Of a stretch of DNA of 64,000 nt, positions 10,960 through 21,690 are shown in pieces. The translations under genes were made by a program, and so were the position numbers. The first letter of the stretch is position 1, and the number at the start of each line of letters is the position of its first letter. The notes beneath the pieces were generated by a model. It was given only the letters and a program-made list of their open reading frames with translations. It ran no database searches and had not been told where the DNA came from. Where the stretch lies: assembly GCA_963556195.1 (NCBI GenBank), contig OY744547.1, forward strand, positions 1,530,701 to 1,594,700. The letters are read 5' to 3'. This DNA comes from Sepiola atlantica. Lineage: Eukaryota > Mollusca > Cephalopoda > Sepiida > Sepiolidae.

Positions 10960-11292
10960 TCTTTAATTAGTGAACATCCGGATAAAACTGAAGCTCAATA
11001 TACTGGATAGAGCATTAATAGCATAATATAAAATGAAATAATAAAATAAGGTGGGAATCAAATTTTATTAGAATTCAATGTTCAGGCAAAATACCTTTCA
11101 ATTTTTTATTTTATTACCTGCAGTAATGTCATTGCGGTAATGGTCCTCTGAGTAGAAGAATTTTCTTTGAAAACTCATGAGTTAAGGACTTTAAGGTACT
11201 TTGCCTGAACATTGAATTCTAATAAAATTTGATTCGCACCTTATTTTATTATTTCATTTTATATTATGCTATATATATATGTGTGTGTGTTT
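10960..11292 (+). mobile_element. Fold-back element E1 with hammerhead in loop
   Basis: A short head (AAGCTCAATATACTGGATAG, then AGCA) precedes a 77-bp arm (11021-11097). Its nearly perfect inverse lies at 11193-11270, followed by (TA)n/(GT)n. The 95-base loop contains a hammerhead motif at 11143-11189. The same head-arm-ribozyme-arm-microsatellite plan recurs at 57230-57651 and in variant form at 56528-57150, but the arm sequences differ completely between copies. No ORF. It looks like a non-autonomous retroelement type I cannot name. Confidence 0.6.
11143..11189 (+). ncRNA. Hammerhead ribozyme with core G8 substituted
   Basis: Stem I pairs GTCCT (11143-11147) with AGGAC (11185-11189). Core reads CTGAGTA (11148-11154) where CTGANGA is expected, so conserved G8 is T. 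Stem II is GAAGA/TCTTT around ATTT. GAAA is at 11169-11172. Stem III is AACTC...GAGTT with a two-base loop, then A17 at 11184. Everything but G8 fits. Since G8 is a catalytic residue, this copy is probably inactive. Confidence 0.6.
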
Positions 11293-11509
11293 AATAGGCC
11301 TAAACCTTTCCCAACCATATTGTTGTTCCTCATCAAAGGGCAGTTAATAGTGTGGGAATATTTCATTTCCTTTTGTCCTTGCTATAATTTATTTTCTAAA
11401 ACATCGCATTCTCGGGTCAAATATCAACTTCACAACTTATAACATTTTTTTTTAAATTTAAAATTGTTTCTTTTTCTTTTCTTTTAAAATGTCACATTTT
11501 TTGACAACT

Positions 11510-11600
11510 CTTTTATTTAACCCCCCCCCCCCTTAATTTCTGGACAATTTAGTATTTCTGGTTTTGTTTTATATTTATTCATTTTTTTTTTTTTTTTTAT
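11510..11600. repeat. Poly-C and poly-T tracts
   Basis: A run of about twelve C at 11521-11532 is followed by a T-rich tract around 11582-11600. This is simple sequence with no gene evidence in 11300-11760. Confidence 0.7.
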
Positions 11601-11754
11601 CTCTGAAACTTTTTGAATCCTTTTTTATTTTTTTTAGTTGTAATTTTTATGGTTGTATTTTGAAGAAAACAAACAAGTTTATTAAATAAGAATGGTTTTA
11701 TAATCTTCACTTTATAATAAAGGTCAATGTGTATTTATTTGTGTGTGTGTGTGT

Positions 11755-12345
11755 ATTCATATTAGAATAATACCTGTCCCAGGACAGGTAAAATAATTTT
11801 CCAGAACAGGTTTGCACCACTTTTATGTCTCCTTACGAAGATTAAAATCAAGATATAATGATACTAAACCTTATTTTGAGAATCCTTATTCTAACTTTGA
11901 TCAAAATCCATTACATAATTTTGATTTTAAAAATGTCTAAAATTGAAGGTTTATGCTTAACGGGTCATAAAACGAAATTGAAATTCAGGGAATCTTGCTT
12001 AATTGGTGTCTAATGACTATGGATCAAATTTAATGCAAATTTGAAATATTTGAATTTTCAAATGGAAGGTTGTGTCCATAAAATCCCTTAAAAAAACTAA
12101 AAACAAACAAACTGAAATTTGGGGAATATTTATGAATTGATGTTTACTAGCTATTGTTAAAATTTCACCAAAAATCAAGGGTATCGGAATTTTCACAAAG
12201 GGCTTCGATACCCTCTTTGCCCCCTTTACATTAAACTAAATATAGCCCACATTACCCACCTATCAGCTGTGTTTCAAAATTCATAATGATCAGTTAATTA
12301 GCTTAGGAGTGAATACAAATATCTAAACCTATACACATACCTAAG
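11755..12345 (+). repeat. Dispersed repeat R, near-complete copy
   Basis: It begins at the palindrome ACCTGTCCCAGGACAGGT, next to a (GT)n tract. It runs through GCACCACTTTTATGTCTCC, TTACGAAGATTAAAATCAAG, TCAGGGAATCTTGCTTAATT and CAAAATTCATAATGATCAG to a TAGGAGTGAAT end. Collinear with 53735-54330 and, inverted, 37790-38540. No ORF; about 0.6 kb. A non-autonomous transposon is likely but the class is unresolved. Confidence 0.75.
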
Positions 12346-12599
12346 TTTCCAATTAAAGATAAATATATGTATTTCTATCCCATCACACCAAAAGTTAGCG
12401 AGTAAAACCCATGCGTTTTTTGTAGCTGCCGAACAAGATCACTTCAAGCGGTGAAGGGAAGCAAGAAAACCAATAGCAAGTCAGACAGTCACCTCACACT
12501 TACTTCATCCCCTCAAATGAATTCGGAAAGAAATCCTCCACTCTATAATAAAAAGGCGGGGGTCTCTTTAGGTCATCAGAAATGATCATTTATATATTA

Positions 12600-13375
12600 A
12601 AAATTACAGAATTACTGATGTAATTCTGTAATTTTATATGAATATTTGGCGCTTTTTCGTAATACTCCACCATCCGTTTTTCTCAACTTTTGTTATTGAC
12701 CAATTTTTTTTCTTTTTTCGGTGTATAATTACTTATCATATTGCTAGAGAATTCTGTGGTTTTTGGAAAAAAATTTCAAATAATTTTGATTTTAGGAGGG
12801 GGGATCAGTTTTGTATATAAATTTTACGTAAATTGATCCCCCACTTTTTGACCATCACAAATTTAAAAAAAGATTTTTCTGTGTACAATTACTTATGTCG
12901 CGAGAGAATTACGGGTTTTTTCAAATATATTAGATTTTAGGAGGGGGGATCTGTTTCCTATGTAAATTTGATGTAAACTGATCACTTCCTTTTTGACCAT
13001 GTTGCAAAAATCTTTTCTTTTTTTTTTTTAATTTCCCCAAAACCCGGAATTCTCTAGCGGTATAATAAATAATTGTACACAGAAAAAAATAAAGATAATT
13101 GGTCCGTAAAAAAGTTGAGAAAAATGGGTGGTGGAGTATTACGAATAACACCATACAACATGATCAAAATGTGGGTGATCAGTTTACGTTCTATTTATAT
13201 AGAAAACTGATCCCCTCTCCTAAAATCTAAAAAATTTTTTTTTAATTCATGAAAAACACTGAAATTCTCTTGTGACATAATAGGTAATCATATACCGAAA
13301 AAAGAATTTGGTCAGTAAAAAAAGTTCAGAAAAACGGATATTATGAACAAGCGCCAAATATTTTTTATATATATA
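12600..13375. mobile_element. Large imperfect inverted-repeat element
   Basis: The left half has TTTGGCGC, AATACTCCACCA, TTTTTCTCAACTTTTG, GAGAGAATT and GATCAGTTT blocks. They recur in reverse complement in the right half (13050-13355), so the element is an approximately 0.75-kb palindrome with multiple internal GATCAGTTT/GATCCCCC repeats. Similar GATCAGTTTC and GATCCCCCAC blocks occur in the element at 44650-45595. No transposase frame. Confidence 0.5.
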
Positions 13376-13884
13376 TATAAAAACTAGCAGGACTCCCTCC
13401 CTAGAAATTTTGCGGTGTTTTCTACATCAATCTGTTTAATTTATTGTTACAAATATTTCTTTTTGAAATAATAAATGTCTATTAAGAAAAAAAATGACTT
13501 TCCTTCTGTTTAAATAATTGTCGTCATTGTGATCCTTTAATTAAATAAAACGAATGTTTCTTTATTTAAAATCGTAATTTAATTCTTTATAAAACAATAG
13601 ATATTCTCTCTTCTTACGATAAAAATAAGTGTCAGCTAAATTTTTTCAAATCAATAAAACGAATGTCATTTTTAAAATCGATTTAAAATTGTACTGTTTT
13701 TTACTCGACGGGACGACATGATTTGATTTGGGAACAATTTATTTAAAAATGGGTAAAATCGGAATTGTTTACCTTAGCGACATCAGATTAATCACCAATC
13801 TTTGCTGATTGAACGATCTGATTTTTTTAATGTGTGAAAAGTGATAACGTACGTACGAACATGGAATGACTTAGTGTATTATTG

Positions 13885-14485
13885 GTCCCCCGATTTATAA
13901 AATCGGGGGACTTATGTTTTGAGGCCTGTTCGTCCGTCCGTCCGGATTTTTCTCCGCAACCATCGATTGAATTTCTCTGAAATTTTGCATGAAGTTGTAA
14001 CTTTGGTCAGGTTAGAAAGTGACATTCTCCGATTTTTGAAAAAAAATCTGATTAGCAACCCCCCCCCCCCCGGGTGTCAAAAGGCCCCGAAATGGAAAAA
14101 AATGACATTTTTTGCCCCATAACTTTTCATCTATCCATTCAATTTCTCTGAAACTTTTCCAAAATGTGGAGGCAATTGTTCCTAATAGAAAATAAGTATC
14201 GCTGACCTTGGAAAAAATCTGGTTCGCGCTCCTGGGGAGGGAGGGTGTCAAAAGCCCCCAAAATGGCAAAAAATGACCCTTTTCTCCCATAACGTTTGAT
14301 CCATCCATTCAATTTTTCTGAAACTTGGCCAAAATGTAGAGGCAATTTTTCTGGATATAAAATGAGCATCCTTGACCTCAGAAAAATTCTGGTTCGCGCC
14401 CCCAGGGTGTCAAAGGGGGGTGGGGGTCAAAAATCGACTCACATATAGAGGTGGACCACGCACACGCGGCTTGTTATTGTTATTA
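13885..14485 (+). repeat. Dispersed element T with ~170-bp internal tandem repeats, copy 1
   Basis: It starts with the perfect hairpin GTCCCCCGATTTATAAAATC-GGGGGAC and a CGTCCGTCCGTCCGG motif. About 2.6 copies of a ~170-bp unit follow (each with ATTCAATTTCTCTGAAA, a poly-C/TGTCAAAAG block and CCATAACNTTTGATC), ending near GACCACGCACACGCGGCTTG. The inverted counterpart is at 41130-41750. The minus strand is open for 98 codons across the tandem units. A poly-C run of about 14 is at 14059-14072. Confidence 0.65.
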
Positions 14486-14867
14486 TAGATTAATAGTGAG
14501 TGCAAACACTAGCGAAGCATATTTAAAAAAAAAAATTATTTTATCGTTTTTGCTGGAGGGTGTATATTTGTGTGCAGCAATGTTCTTATGGCAAAACCTG
14601 TTGAGAATAATAATCACAACTTAAATTATTCTACAAAAAATGGTTTGCGGAGGGGTTGTATCTTTCCGAGTTGACCTCCAGGGGGTGCCCTCTGCTGATC
14701 TTCGTGCATCCTAACACTATGTGATGCGCAAAATATAACGCTTCCATAGCGAATAAATGTTCGTGCGTGGTGAGGAGTTACATCCTTCTCGGACTCCATT
14801 TTTCAAAATGTTGGAAAATAAAATAATGGTAAACCTTTTTAAATGCATTTAAAAAATTTTTATTTTT

Positions 14868-15720
14868 CTTTAACGTAGTTCACCCCAAACAAGGCAAGCC
14901 ACTACTGTAGACGTAAGGGGCTACTGAGAAGAAAGAAAAGGGGAGAAGGTTGGGGGGGGGGTCAACCTAAACTGGGATCTGTGCACCGAGATGTCTGTTT
15001 ACATTAATTTTAAATTTCTGTATGTCAGTACTGTCGGGAAACAGGGAGCAGGGAGGGAGTTCCAGAGGCCAGCAGCACGAGGAAAGAAGCTATTTGAGTA
15101 GAAGGCTCTCCGACATCTGGGGACCTCCACAGTGAATGAATGAGATTTAGTTGATTGTCGAGTTAGTCTAGTGAATTTACGTCGAGGGGGCACCAGAGTA
15201 GCCAATTCATCGGAGCATAATCCATTGAAGTATTTGTAAAACAAGCACAAGGATGCTACATTGCGGCGATGGGACAGGGACTGGAGCTTGGTTGACAGTA
15301 AGGGACCTATTAGGTTTGCGACTCTTTTTTGGACCTTGTCAAGGAGGGAGAAAGTAGTGGACGATGCACCAGCCCAGATGTGGCAACAATACTCCATGCA
15401 TGGGCGGATGGTGGCTTTGTAGAGATACAGGATAATGTCAGGTGTGAGGAGTTTACTAGCACGGTAGAGGGAGCCCACCTTCTTTGCGGTAGCCTTGGCA
15501 ATGTCTTCAATGTAATTGTTCCAATTCATGTTACCTGTGAAGGTTAGGCCGAGGAGTTTGAAAGATGAACTCTCAGGTAGGGTGTTATTTGCCATGACAA
15601 TCTGTGGTTATCTCCATAATACTAAAACTATGATAATCTTGATTGATTTTTTACACAGGGCGGATGAGACAAGAAGTGGTAGGAGGAAGGGAATAGGGGA
15701 TGGTTTGTATTAAACAGGGT
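14868..15720 (-). pseudogene. Non-LTR retrotransposon A, RT C-terminal region
   Basis: The minus-strand frame 15595-14999 (198 codons) reads through MEYCCHIWAG, KVQKRVANLI, SHRRNVASLCLFYKY, YSNSFFPRAAGLWNSLP. This is the conserved C-terminal segment that follows the reverse transcriptase palm in Jockey/CR1-like LINEs. The palm with YADD is absent, so it is a 5'-truncated dead copy. The 3' UTR (CACCCCAAACAAGGCAAG, on the plus strand) is shared with the copies at 26160, 30940, 38580 and 52600. Confidence 0.85.
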
Positions 15721-16080
15721 TGTGAAGTCGGAAGGTACAATGGCCAACTCGGACTCTTAGAATTCCAAAATACCCTTCTCCAACTCTTTATTTTTTAAGT
15801 TTTCCAATATTCAGACTGTCTGTAAATTCTTCGGAGAAAATTCACCAAACATTGATGTTATTGTTTTTTCATTTCCCTTTGCAAAACTCAATCATGTTCT
15901 GCAAAGCCAAAAACAAAAACAACAATTTTCCCCTACAAAACAACCAAACCAAACACCATGAATAAATACTTAAACATATAACGAATTTGAAGCATTAAAA
16001 CTTTTACTAAAATGACCGGATTCAGCATTAAATAACACGAAAAAGTTGATATGTCGTAAAACAAAACAACCAAATCAAAC
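15720..16080 (-). repeat. Dispersed repeat V, copy 1
   Basis: Shares CACCAAACATTGATGTTATT, CTCAATCATGTTCTGCAAAG, CAACCAAACCAAACACCATG, and GCATTAAATAAC...TTGATATG with 21180-21600, 55320-55610 and 63380-63570. The minus strand keeps short peptide similarity among copies (FIHGVW...), so it may derive from a transposon ORF, but all copies are broken. Confidence 0.6.
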
Positions 16081-16548
16081 ACCAAAAATGATATTAAAAT
16101 ACATAAACATTTTTTAAAAAAATGATATTAAAATACTTTAACATTGAAAAAAATATTAAAATACATAAACATTAAAAAAAATCATATTAAAATACATAAA
16201 CATAAAAAAAATCATATTAAAATACATAAACATTAAAAAAAATCATATTAAAATACATAAACATTAAAAAAAATCATATTAAAATACATAAACATTAAAA
16301 AAAATGATATTAAAATACATACATTAAAAAAATGATATTAAAATACATAAACATTAAAAAAAAATGATATTAAAATACATAAACATTAAAAAAATGATAT
16401 TAAAATACATAAACATTAAAAAAAAATGATATTAAAATACATAAACATTAAAAAAAAATGATATTAAAATACATAAACATTAAAAAAAATGATATTAAAA
16501 TACATAAACATTGAAAAAAAAATGATATTAAAATACATAAACATTAAA
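16080..16548. repeat. ~32-bp AT-rich tandem array
   Basis: About 14 copies of a unit with the core GATATTAAAATACATAAACA and a variable A-run (5-9 A). It lies inside a V-repeat copy, which resumes at 16549 with AGCATTAAATGACCC. It is probably a local expansion of V sequence. Confidence 0.9.
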
Positions 16549-16823
16549 AAAGCTAATGTTTTTAGCATTAAATGACCCATACGAGGTTGATATGTCATAA
16601 AACAAACCAAACCGAACCAAACTCTGACTCCTTTTGACTCTACAACCCTAGTATTAAACACAAAAGTCTTTGAGTTCAATCCCTGTTCGGCAGTAGATTT
16701 TTATTATCTTTAATTACGTGCAAATATACATTTTAGTTTTATCGTTTGTTGCAAGCTTTCAATGAAATCTTTCCTGATTTTTGTGTTTTTTTTGTTCTAA
16801 TGATAAAATGATTTTCTTTTCAG

Positions 16824-16903
16824 ACTTCAACCATTCATTATGGACCCAACTGAACATTCAGCTAATTCAGCCCGCAACTTTTTTGATGCTGCCAGCATTT
16901 TAA
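16824..16903 (+). CDS. Start-codon exon of a host gene (CDS from 16840)
   Basis: TTTTCTTTTCAG is directly upstream (acceptor) and GTAAGTAA directly downstream (consensus donor). So this is an internal exon with 16 bases of 5' UTR, then ATG at 16840. The 64 coding bases give MDPTEHSANSARNFF followed by DAASIL and end in phase 1. Joined to 56269, the frame stays open. Short N-terminal exons of this kind are common in large nuclear-protein genes. I do not recognise the peptide itself. An upstream non-coding exon must lie before it, possibly outside the window. Confidence 0.65.
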
Positions 16904-16984
16904 GTAAGTAAAATCTGACATTTTAGCCTATTTTCTATCTTTATAAATTTACCATCAGACAATGAGAAACTGGAATTAGAATGG

Positions 16985-17850
16985 AATTTAAAGTGACATT
17001 GGAATAAATATGCTGATGATGCCACACTCTATTCTGGTGTTGCTTCTGATCTAGAAGTTGACCTGGGTTCAGTAGTGGATTGGGGTACGAAATGGCTTGT
17101 TTCGTTTAATTCTGTTAAAATGCAGCCTGTGTCTTTCAATCGTAGGCGTGTCCTTTTTTCCTGAGATTCTCATGGATTGTTCTGCTCTTGAGGAGAAATC
17201 GACTCTGAAACTTCTTGGTCTTTCTCTCTCATCAAATGTTTCTTAGAGTTCATACATTAGATCCATTGCTCTTTCTGCTTCTTATAAAGTCGGTTCTTTC
17301 TATCGCTCAAAACACTTTCTCACACCTGAGGCTATTCTCTATCTCTACAAATCCACAATCAGACCATGTATGGAGTACTGTTGTTATATTTGGGCTGATG
17401 AATCTCTGTCCCATTTGAGGGTCATTGATAAGGTGCAGAAACGTATCTGTAATTTGATTAGACCCACCCTTTCTTCTTCTCTTCACCCTCTCTTTCACAG
17501 ACGTGATGTTGCTAGTCTCGGTCTTTTCTATAAATACTATTATGGCATGTGTTCTTCAGAATTATGTGATCTACTCCCTGCTTCTTTTGTTCCAGTTCGT
17601 TTGACTCGTTGGTCTAGTGGTCTCCATCAATTCGCTGTTTTTATACCTCATTGTAATACAGCTTCCTATTCCAATAGCTTTTTTCCAAGAACCGCAGGTT
17701 TGTGGAACTCTCTTCCTGCTGACTGTTTCCCTCCTACCTATAACCTTGGTCTTTTTTAGGCTGTATAGATTGTATATCTTCTATTTTCTTAATCAGGATC
17801 CCGGGCAACACTGGGTAGTCCTGTTAATATTCTATAAATACATATAATTT
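16985..17850 (+). pseudogene. Divergent A-type LINE remnant with YADD motif
   Basis: YADD (17009-17020) followed by ATLYSGVASDLEVDL is the catalytic motif C of a reverse transcriptase. After several frameshifts, 17370-17759 encodes MEYCCYIWAD, KVQKRICNLI, FHRRDVASLGLFYKYYYG, YSNSFFPRTAGLWNSLP. Same clade as the other A copies but a different subfamily, with its own 3' tail (GGATCCCGGGCAACACTGGG). Broken by frameshifts and 5' truncated. Confidence 0.8.
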
Positions 17851-18115
17851 ATTTATTCTTTTTGTGTTTACGTGTTAAGTGACTTCATGTGAAAGAGTTA
17901 GGGGAACTTTCTTTCTGTAACTGTAAAAAAAACAAAAGTAAAACTTTGCTATTTATATCGGAATTAACACTTTTCTCTATTTAACGCCAGTGTAGTATCT
18001 GTGTACGTTGCCTGACTTCATATTTGCAAGCCGCTAAATGCTGCTGGCTGTCACTTAGATGTTTGCACGTCGGATGGCAAGTTTTGTCACTTATACTTTA
18101 CTCATTGTTTCATGT

Positions 18116-18182
18116 ACAGCCGAGATCCCCAATTACCGGGACATGGACCCGTACCTGTGGATCATTTCGTACCGAAACAATA
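18116..18182 (+). mobile_element. hAT-like transposon end remnant
   Basis: CAGCCGAGATCCCCAATTAC followed by CGGGACATGGACCCGTACC and GTGGATCATTT resembles the widespread hAT/Charlie-type terminal sequence (GGTCCCCAA...CCGGGCCGCGGACC). No matching second end was found nearby. It is probably a fossil fragment. Confidence 0.4.
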
Positions 18183-18214
18183 AAAAAGTTTTGATTTCGT
18201 AGTGGAGCTATAAA

Positions 18215-18300
18215 AATGCATTCTACCTGAACAGGGATTGAACCCACACCTTTCTGATTTGGATTATTGTGTTGACAGACAGCAAATTATTCATTTTACA
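18215..18300 (-). mobile_element. Possible tRNA-derived SINE fragment
   Basis: On the minus strand GTGGGTTCAATCCCTGTTC is a good Pol III B box, but the A box upstream is poor. It is reported as a candidate only. Confidence 0.3.
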
Positions 18301-18379
18301 TATCAATCTTCACAGATGGGAAATTGGTGAGGGTCCATGGCCCCCAGGTTGAGAAATTCATCTCAATTTCAGCTTTTCT

Positions 18380-18850
18380 TGCTATTAGTCACTAAAATCC
18401 TTGAGTGATCCGTGTCCGGTTTTGCAGACAACATTTTTGGGGCTCGATATAAGCAGGTGTATTACGTCTGTTCAGTCGGTTAATTCAGCGACTAGCCTGC
18501 CGCTCAGTTCTAGTCGATTTCTCTCGTAAATTTGCTCCCTGTTGTAATAACTGGTGTTTGTTGCATCTGTTCGTCCGTCAAAGTTTAAGTCTGTTAAAAG
18601 CTGATCGACCTTTGGCTTTCTGTAGGCTCCGTTTGCTATCCTATGGGAGTCGGGATACAAATGATATCAAAATCCAATTTGATTTACGACAAATCTTTAT
18701 TTTTATTTCAGTCTGCTTATCGTTTCGTTTTGAAAAATGGCAATTTCTGGGCAATCTCGGCTTTTAGTGAGGCGGCAATTAACACGACACGCGACAAAGA
18801 GAACGTAAATCTTGTCGCTTTTCATTTGAACTGGTCTCGCGTGAAAGTAA
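18380..18850. other. Less AT-rich stretch of unknown function
   Basis: Base composition is more balanced than the surroundings. A minus-strand frame (18660-18472) lacks an ATG near its start and reads HRIANGAYRKPKVDQLL... with ordinary amino-acid composition. A plus-strand frame ends in GTGAAAGTAAGTTT, a splice-donor look-alike repeated near 19100. I cannot identify either frame. It could be a decayed transposon or an unannotated exon. Confidence 0.25.
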
Positions 18851-19387
18851 GTTTCGTTAAAACTAACTAAGTTATATAACTCGTTCTTATTTTGTTTTTG
18901 TGATAACTAACAAAGTTACATTTAAGTAAAAAAATTTTTTTATTTTATTTTTATTTTTTTATTTTTTAAAAAACTATTGCTGTTGAAAATCACTTTTAAT
19001 TCAACAGTTCCCGGCTGCTTAGTCCACAGAACTGGGGGTTGGCTTGTCAGGTCTGCTGTTAACGAATAGTCCTACAAAGTTTCAACTGGTCTTACTCGAA
19101 AGTAAGTTTCATTAAAACTAAGTTACTGTAATGGTGATCTACCCTATTGCGTCATTCCATGGACTCTTCCCGAGGCTATGAATAGTGATAATGGTTACCA
19201 AGCCAGAAGCAATCTCTGACAACCCATTACTTCTGTACTTTCTATAATACGTACTCGTGTTAATTCTACCTCCTTGTCTTATTTCCAGGGAAGTTAGATC
19301 TCGGCTTTTTAACAGAATTCTGTTTTTTTTTTTTTTTATGTAATTCAGAAAAGGCGGGATTTCTGCCTCTCTCCGTTTTCAACTTGT

Positions 19388-19600
19388 CTTACTCCCTCCT
19401 CTCTCTCTCTTCTCTCTCTCTTCTCTCTCTCTTCTCTCTCCCTCTTCTCTCTCCTCTCTTCTCTCTCTCTCTTCTCTCTCTCTCTCTTCTCTTCTCTCTC
19501 TCTTCTCTTCTCTCTCTCTTCTCTTCTCTCTCTCTTCTCTTCTCTCCTCTCTCTCTCTCTTCTCTCTCTTCTCTCTCTCTCTTCTCTCTCTCTTCTCTCT

Positions 19601-19676
<76 letters not shown>

Positions 19677-19720
19677 CTATATATATCTCTCATCTCTCTC
19701 TCTATATATATATATATATA
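19388..19720. repeat. (CT)n tract with TTCT variants, then (TA)n
   Basis: CTCTCTTCTCT blocks pass into a pure (CT)n at about 19600-19672 and then short TA runs. Long frames on both strands (Ser/Leu or Arg/Glu repeats) are artefacts of composition. Confidence 0.95.
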
Positions 19721-19959
19721 TCTCTCTATCTCTTCTCCGGCTTTCGTACTCTCTACTAGTACCATATAAACTGATGCTACCTGTTCCATGGTCGGCGACT
19801 GAACTGGCCCCTCATCGGGGGTGGGGGTTTCTCTGGTGGGCCGCTGAACACCCAGCAACGCTATAAAATCAAGAGCTGACCAAGGCGGATGAGCTTACAC
19901 TGATGGAAAGTAGAAAGTGGACCTTGGGTTTACTTTTGGTAGGCCCCCCCCCCCCCCCC

Positions 19960-20200
19960 CCCATTATTTTCTATTTTAGTCTTCATATTGGTCCTTATTT
20001 TTATAACGTTTCGGCTGATGTAACCTTCGACTTGCTTCAGGTTCATCTTTTCGAACTTTGGTGGGAAAAGGGTAAGCCCATCTACCCTGAAGGAGGTTAC
20101 ATTGTCCGAAACGTTGTGAGAATAACATCCAAGATGAGAATAGTAGTCGACTTAGGAGGTCATTGTCGCTCAACACATGCGCTGCTTCCCTGAGACATCT
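19960..20200. mobile_element. SINE-G tail fragments in inverted orientation
   Basis: At 19985-20060 the family tail is on the minus strand (plus-strand text AACGTTTCGGCTGATGTAAC). At 20085-20175 it is on the plus strand (CCGAAACGTTGTGAGAATAA). The two copies face each other and can pair. Just upstream is a run of about 19 C. Confidence 0.65.
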
Positions 20201-20269
20201 TACTCTTCGCTGTTCTTCTTTCTATAAATTTTTACTTCGTCACACAAAGATACATAGTTTCTCCTTTCT

Positions 20270-20475
20270 TTCGAAAAGATGCACCTGAAGAAGGTCGGAG
20301 GTTACATTGGCCGAAACGTTGTGAGAATAACATCCAAGATGAGAACAGTAGTCTGAATAATACAAATAACAAATCTTTTATGTCGGCTTTTTTATGCCGT
20401 TTTCTTAAGATTTAGCCATTAACTTTGATCCAACCCGACTGGCTGGGTGTTTCAGAAATTTTTAGATGAGGATTG
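20270..20475 (+). mobile_element. SINE-G, 3' portion
   Basis: It contains CACCTGAAGAAGGTCGGAGG, CCGAAACGTTGTGAGAATAA and AAGATGAGAACAGTAGTC, the diagnostic tail of a family with about ten copies here. The 5' tRNA-like head is missing in this copy. Confidence 0.75.
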
Positions 20476-20544
20476 CTAATTCGAACTATCATTCTCATCT
20501 GCATGGACCTCTGGTGCAACGGATAATAGTGCTAAGTGGCAAAA

Positions 20545-20900
20545 CTTGGATATGGAGGGAAATGCTATGAGAATGGATGTGTAATGTGAGTGTTAAAGAC
20601 AGGCTTAGATCTGATGACCTCAGAGGAAGGTTAAATCTGGGCAGTATAGGGAGATGTGTGCAAAACAGGAGACTTTGATGGTATTGCCATGTTGAAAGAA
20701 TAGATGAGAGTTCTTGAGTTAGTAGATGTAGAACAGTTGAGGTAGCAGGTTCAGTTCACAGGGGAAGGACTAAGAAAATATTATAGAAAGTGATGAAAAT
20801 GGACTTGAGGGATAGATAAAGACCTGGCTAGAGATAGGTTAGTTTGGAAGTCAATTTCTAAAAGCTGTCCAACACATGCCAGCATGTAAAACCGAATATG
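20545..20900 (+). pseudogene. LINE B C-terminal fragment
   Basis: Translated in pieces it gives the motif series W-M-C-N-V-S-V-K-D-R, S-D-D-L-R-G-R-L-N-L, G-R-C-V-Q-N-R, H-V-E-R-M/I-D. This is the conserved C-terminal domain of a widespread non-LTR family (RTE-like by resemblance). Multiple frameshifts. It ends with CCAACACATGCCAGCATGTA, shared with the copies at 32330 and 32855. Confidence 0.7.
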
Positions 20901-20924
20901 AGCATAATGATAAGTGACAATCTC

Positions 20925-21180
20925 CTGGACGTTGAAGGTTCAATCCTTAGTGCAGGCGATACTAAGAATACAATTAAGAATTACTTAAGACTTTTACCCG
21001 TTCATGGTTGACGGGACAAGAACAATCTACCCCTGACGGAATGAGAATAAGTTATCCCCAGTACCCCCCCCCCCCCCTCCCTCCTCCTCCTCCCCGTATT
21101 AAATAAAGGGTTCCATTCAATATTCCATACAAATTCCCAGGTTCGGCAAAACTCACCTGAAGATGGTCGGACTGGTGCTA
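20925..21180 (+). mobile_element. SINE-G, near full length but 3' truncated
   Basis: GAAGGTTCAATCCTTAGTGC is a B-box-like head. The body follows (CAATTAAGAATTACTTAAGAC, CCCGTTCATGG, GACGGAATGAGA, AAATAAAGGGTTCC, CCCAGGTTCGGCAAAACTCA), then CCTGAAGATGGTCGG, where it stops. Poly-C interrupts it at 21065. Confidence 0.6.
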
Positions 21181-21600
21181 CCAGATAAGGCTGTCTGAAG
21201 TTATTTACTTCCTGACTAAAAATGCACCAAACATTGATGTTTTATTGTTTCTTTTGCTGTTTGCAAAACTCAATCATGCTCTGCAAAATCTAAAACAAAA
21301 AACAATTTCCCTCCCTCGCCTTTGTCCTCCTCTCCCTCCCTTCCCTCATTTCACTCACCATGAATAAATACAATAAATAATATAAAAAAACTTGAAGCAT
21401 AAAAACTTTTACCAAAATGGCTTGATTCGGCATTAAATAACCCGAGGAAGGTTGATATGCCATAAAGCAAAACAACCAAACACCATGAATAAATACTTGA
21501 ACATATAAAAAACTTGAAGCATCAAAACTTTTCACCATTCTACAACTAATGTTTCGGCATAAGAGGGTTGATATGCTGTAAAACAAACCAAACCAAATGA
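21180..21600 (-). repeat. Dispersed repeat V, copy 2 (internally duplicated)
   Basis: Carries CACCAAACATTGATGTTTTA, CTCAATCATGCTCTGCAAA, and two iterations of the CACCATGAATAAATAC...GAAGCAT block. The minus-strand frame 21586-21290 preserves FIHGVW...AYQPSSGYLMPN. Decayed. Confidence 0.6.
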
Positions 21601-21690
21601 AGAAGGTTGGAGGTTACATCAGCCGAAACGTTGTGATGATAACACCCAAGGTGAGATCAGTAGTCCGAATAATGCAAGTTGCTTTGCGTT
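21597..21690 (+). mobile_element. SINE-G tail fragment
   Basis: GAAGAAGGTTGGAGGTTACA, CAGCCGAAACGTTGTGATGA and AGTCCGAATAATGCAA blocks. Only the 3' end is present. Confidence 0.7.

Noticed and set aside
12555..12585. TCATCAG near 12567 as an antisense hammerhead core
   Set aside because: The minus strand lacks a stem II plus GAAA continuation; single-motif coincidence.
14999..15595. 198-codon frame as an intact host gene
   Set aside because: It is the C-terminal part of a LINE polyprotein with several broken relatives in the window and no RT palm.
19379..19866. Arg/Glu-rich and Ser/Leu-rich frames on opposite strands
   Set aside because: Both are produced by one CT/GA tract.
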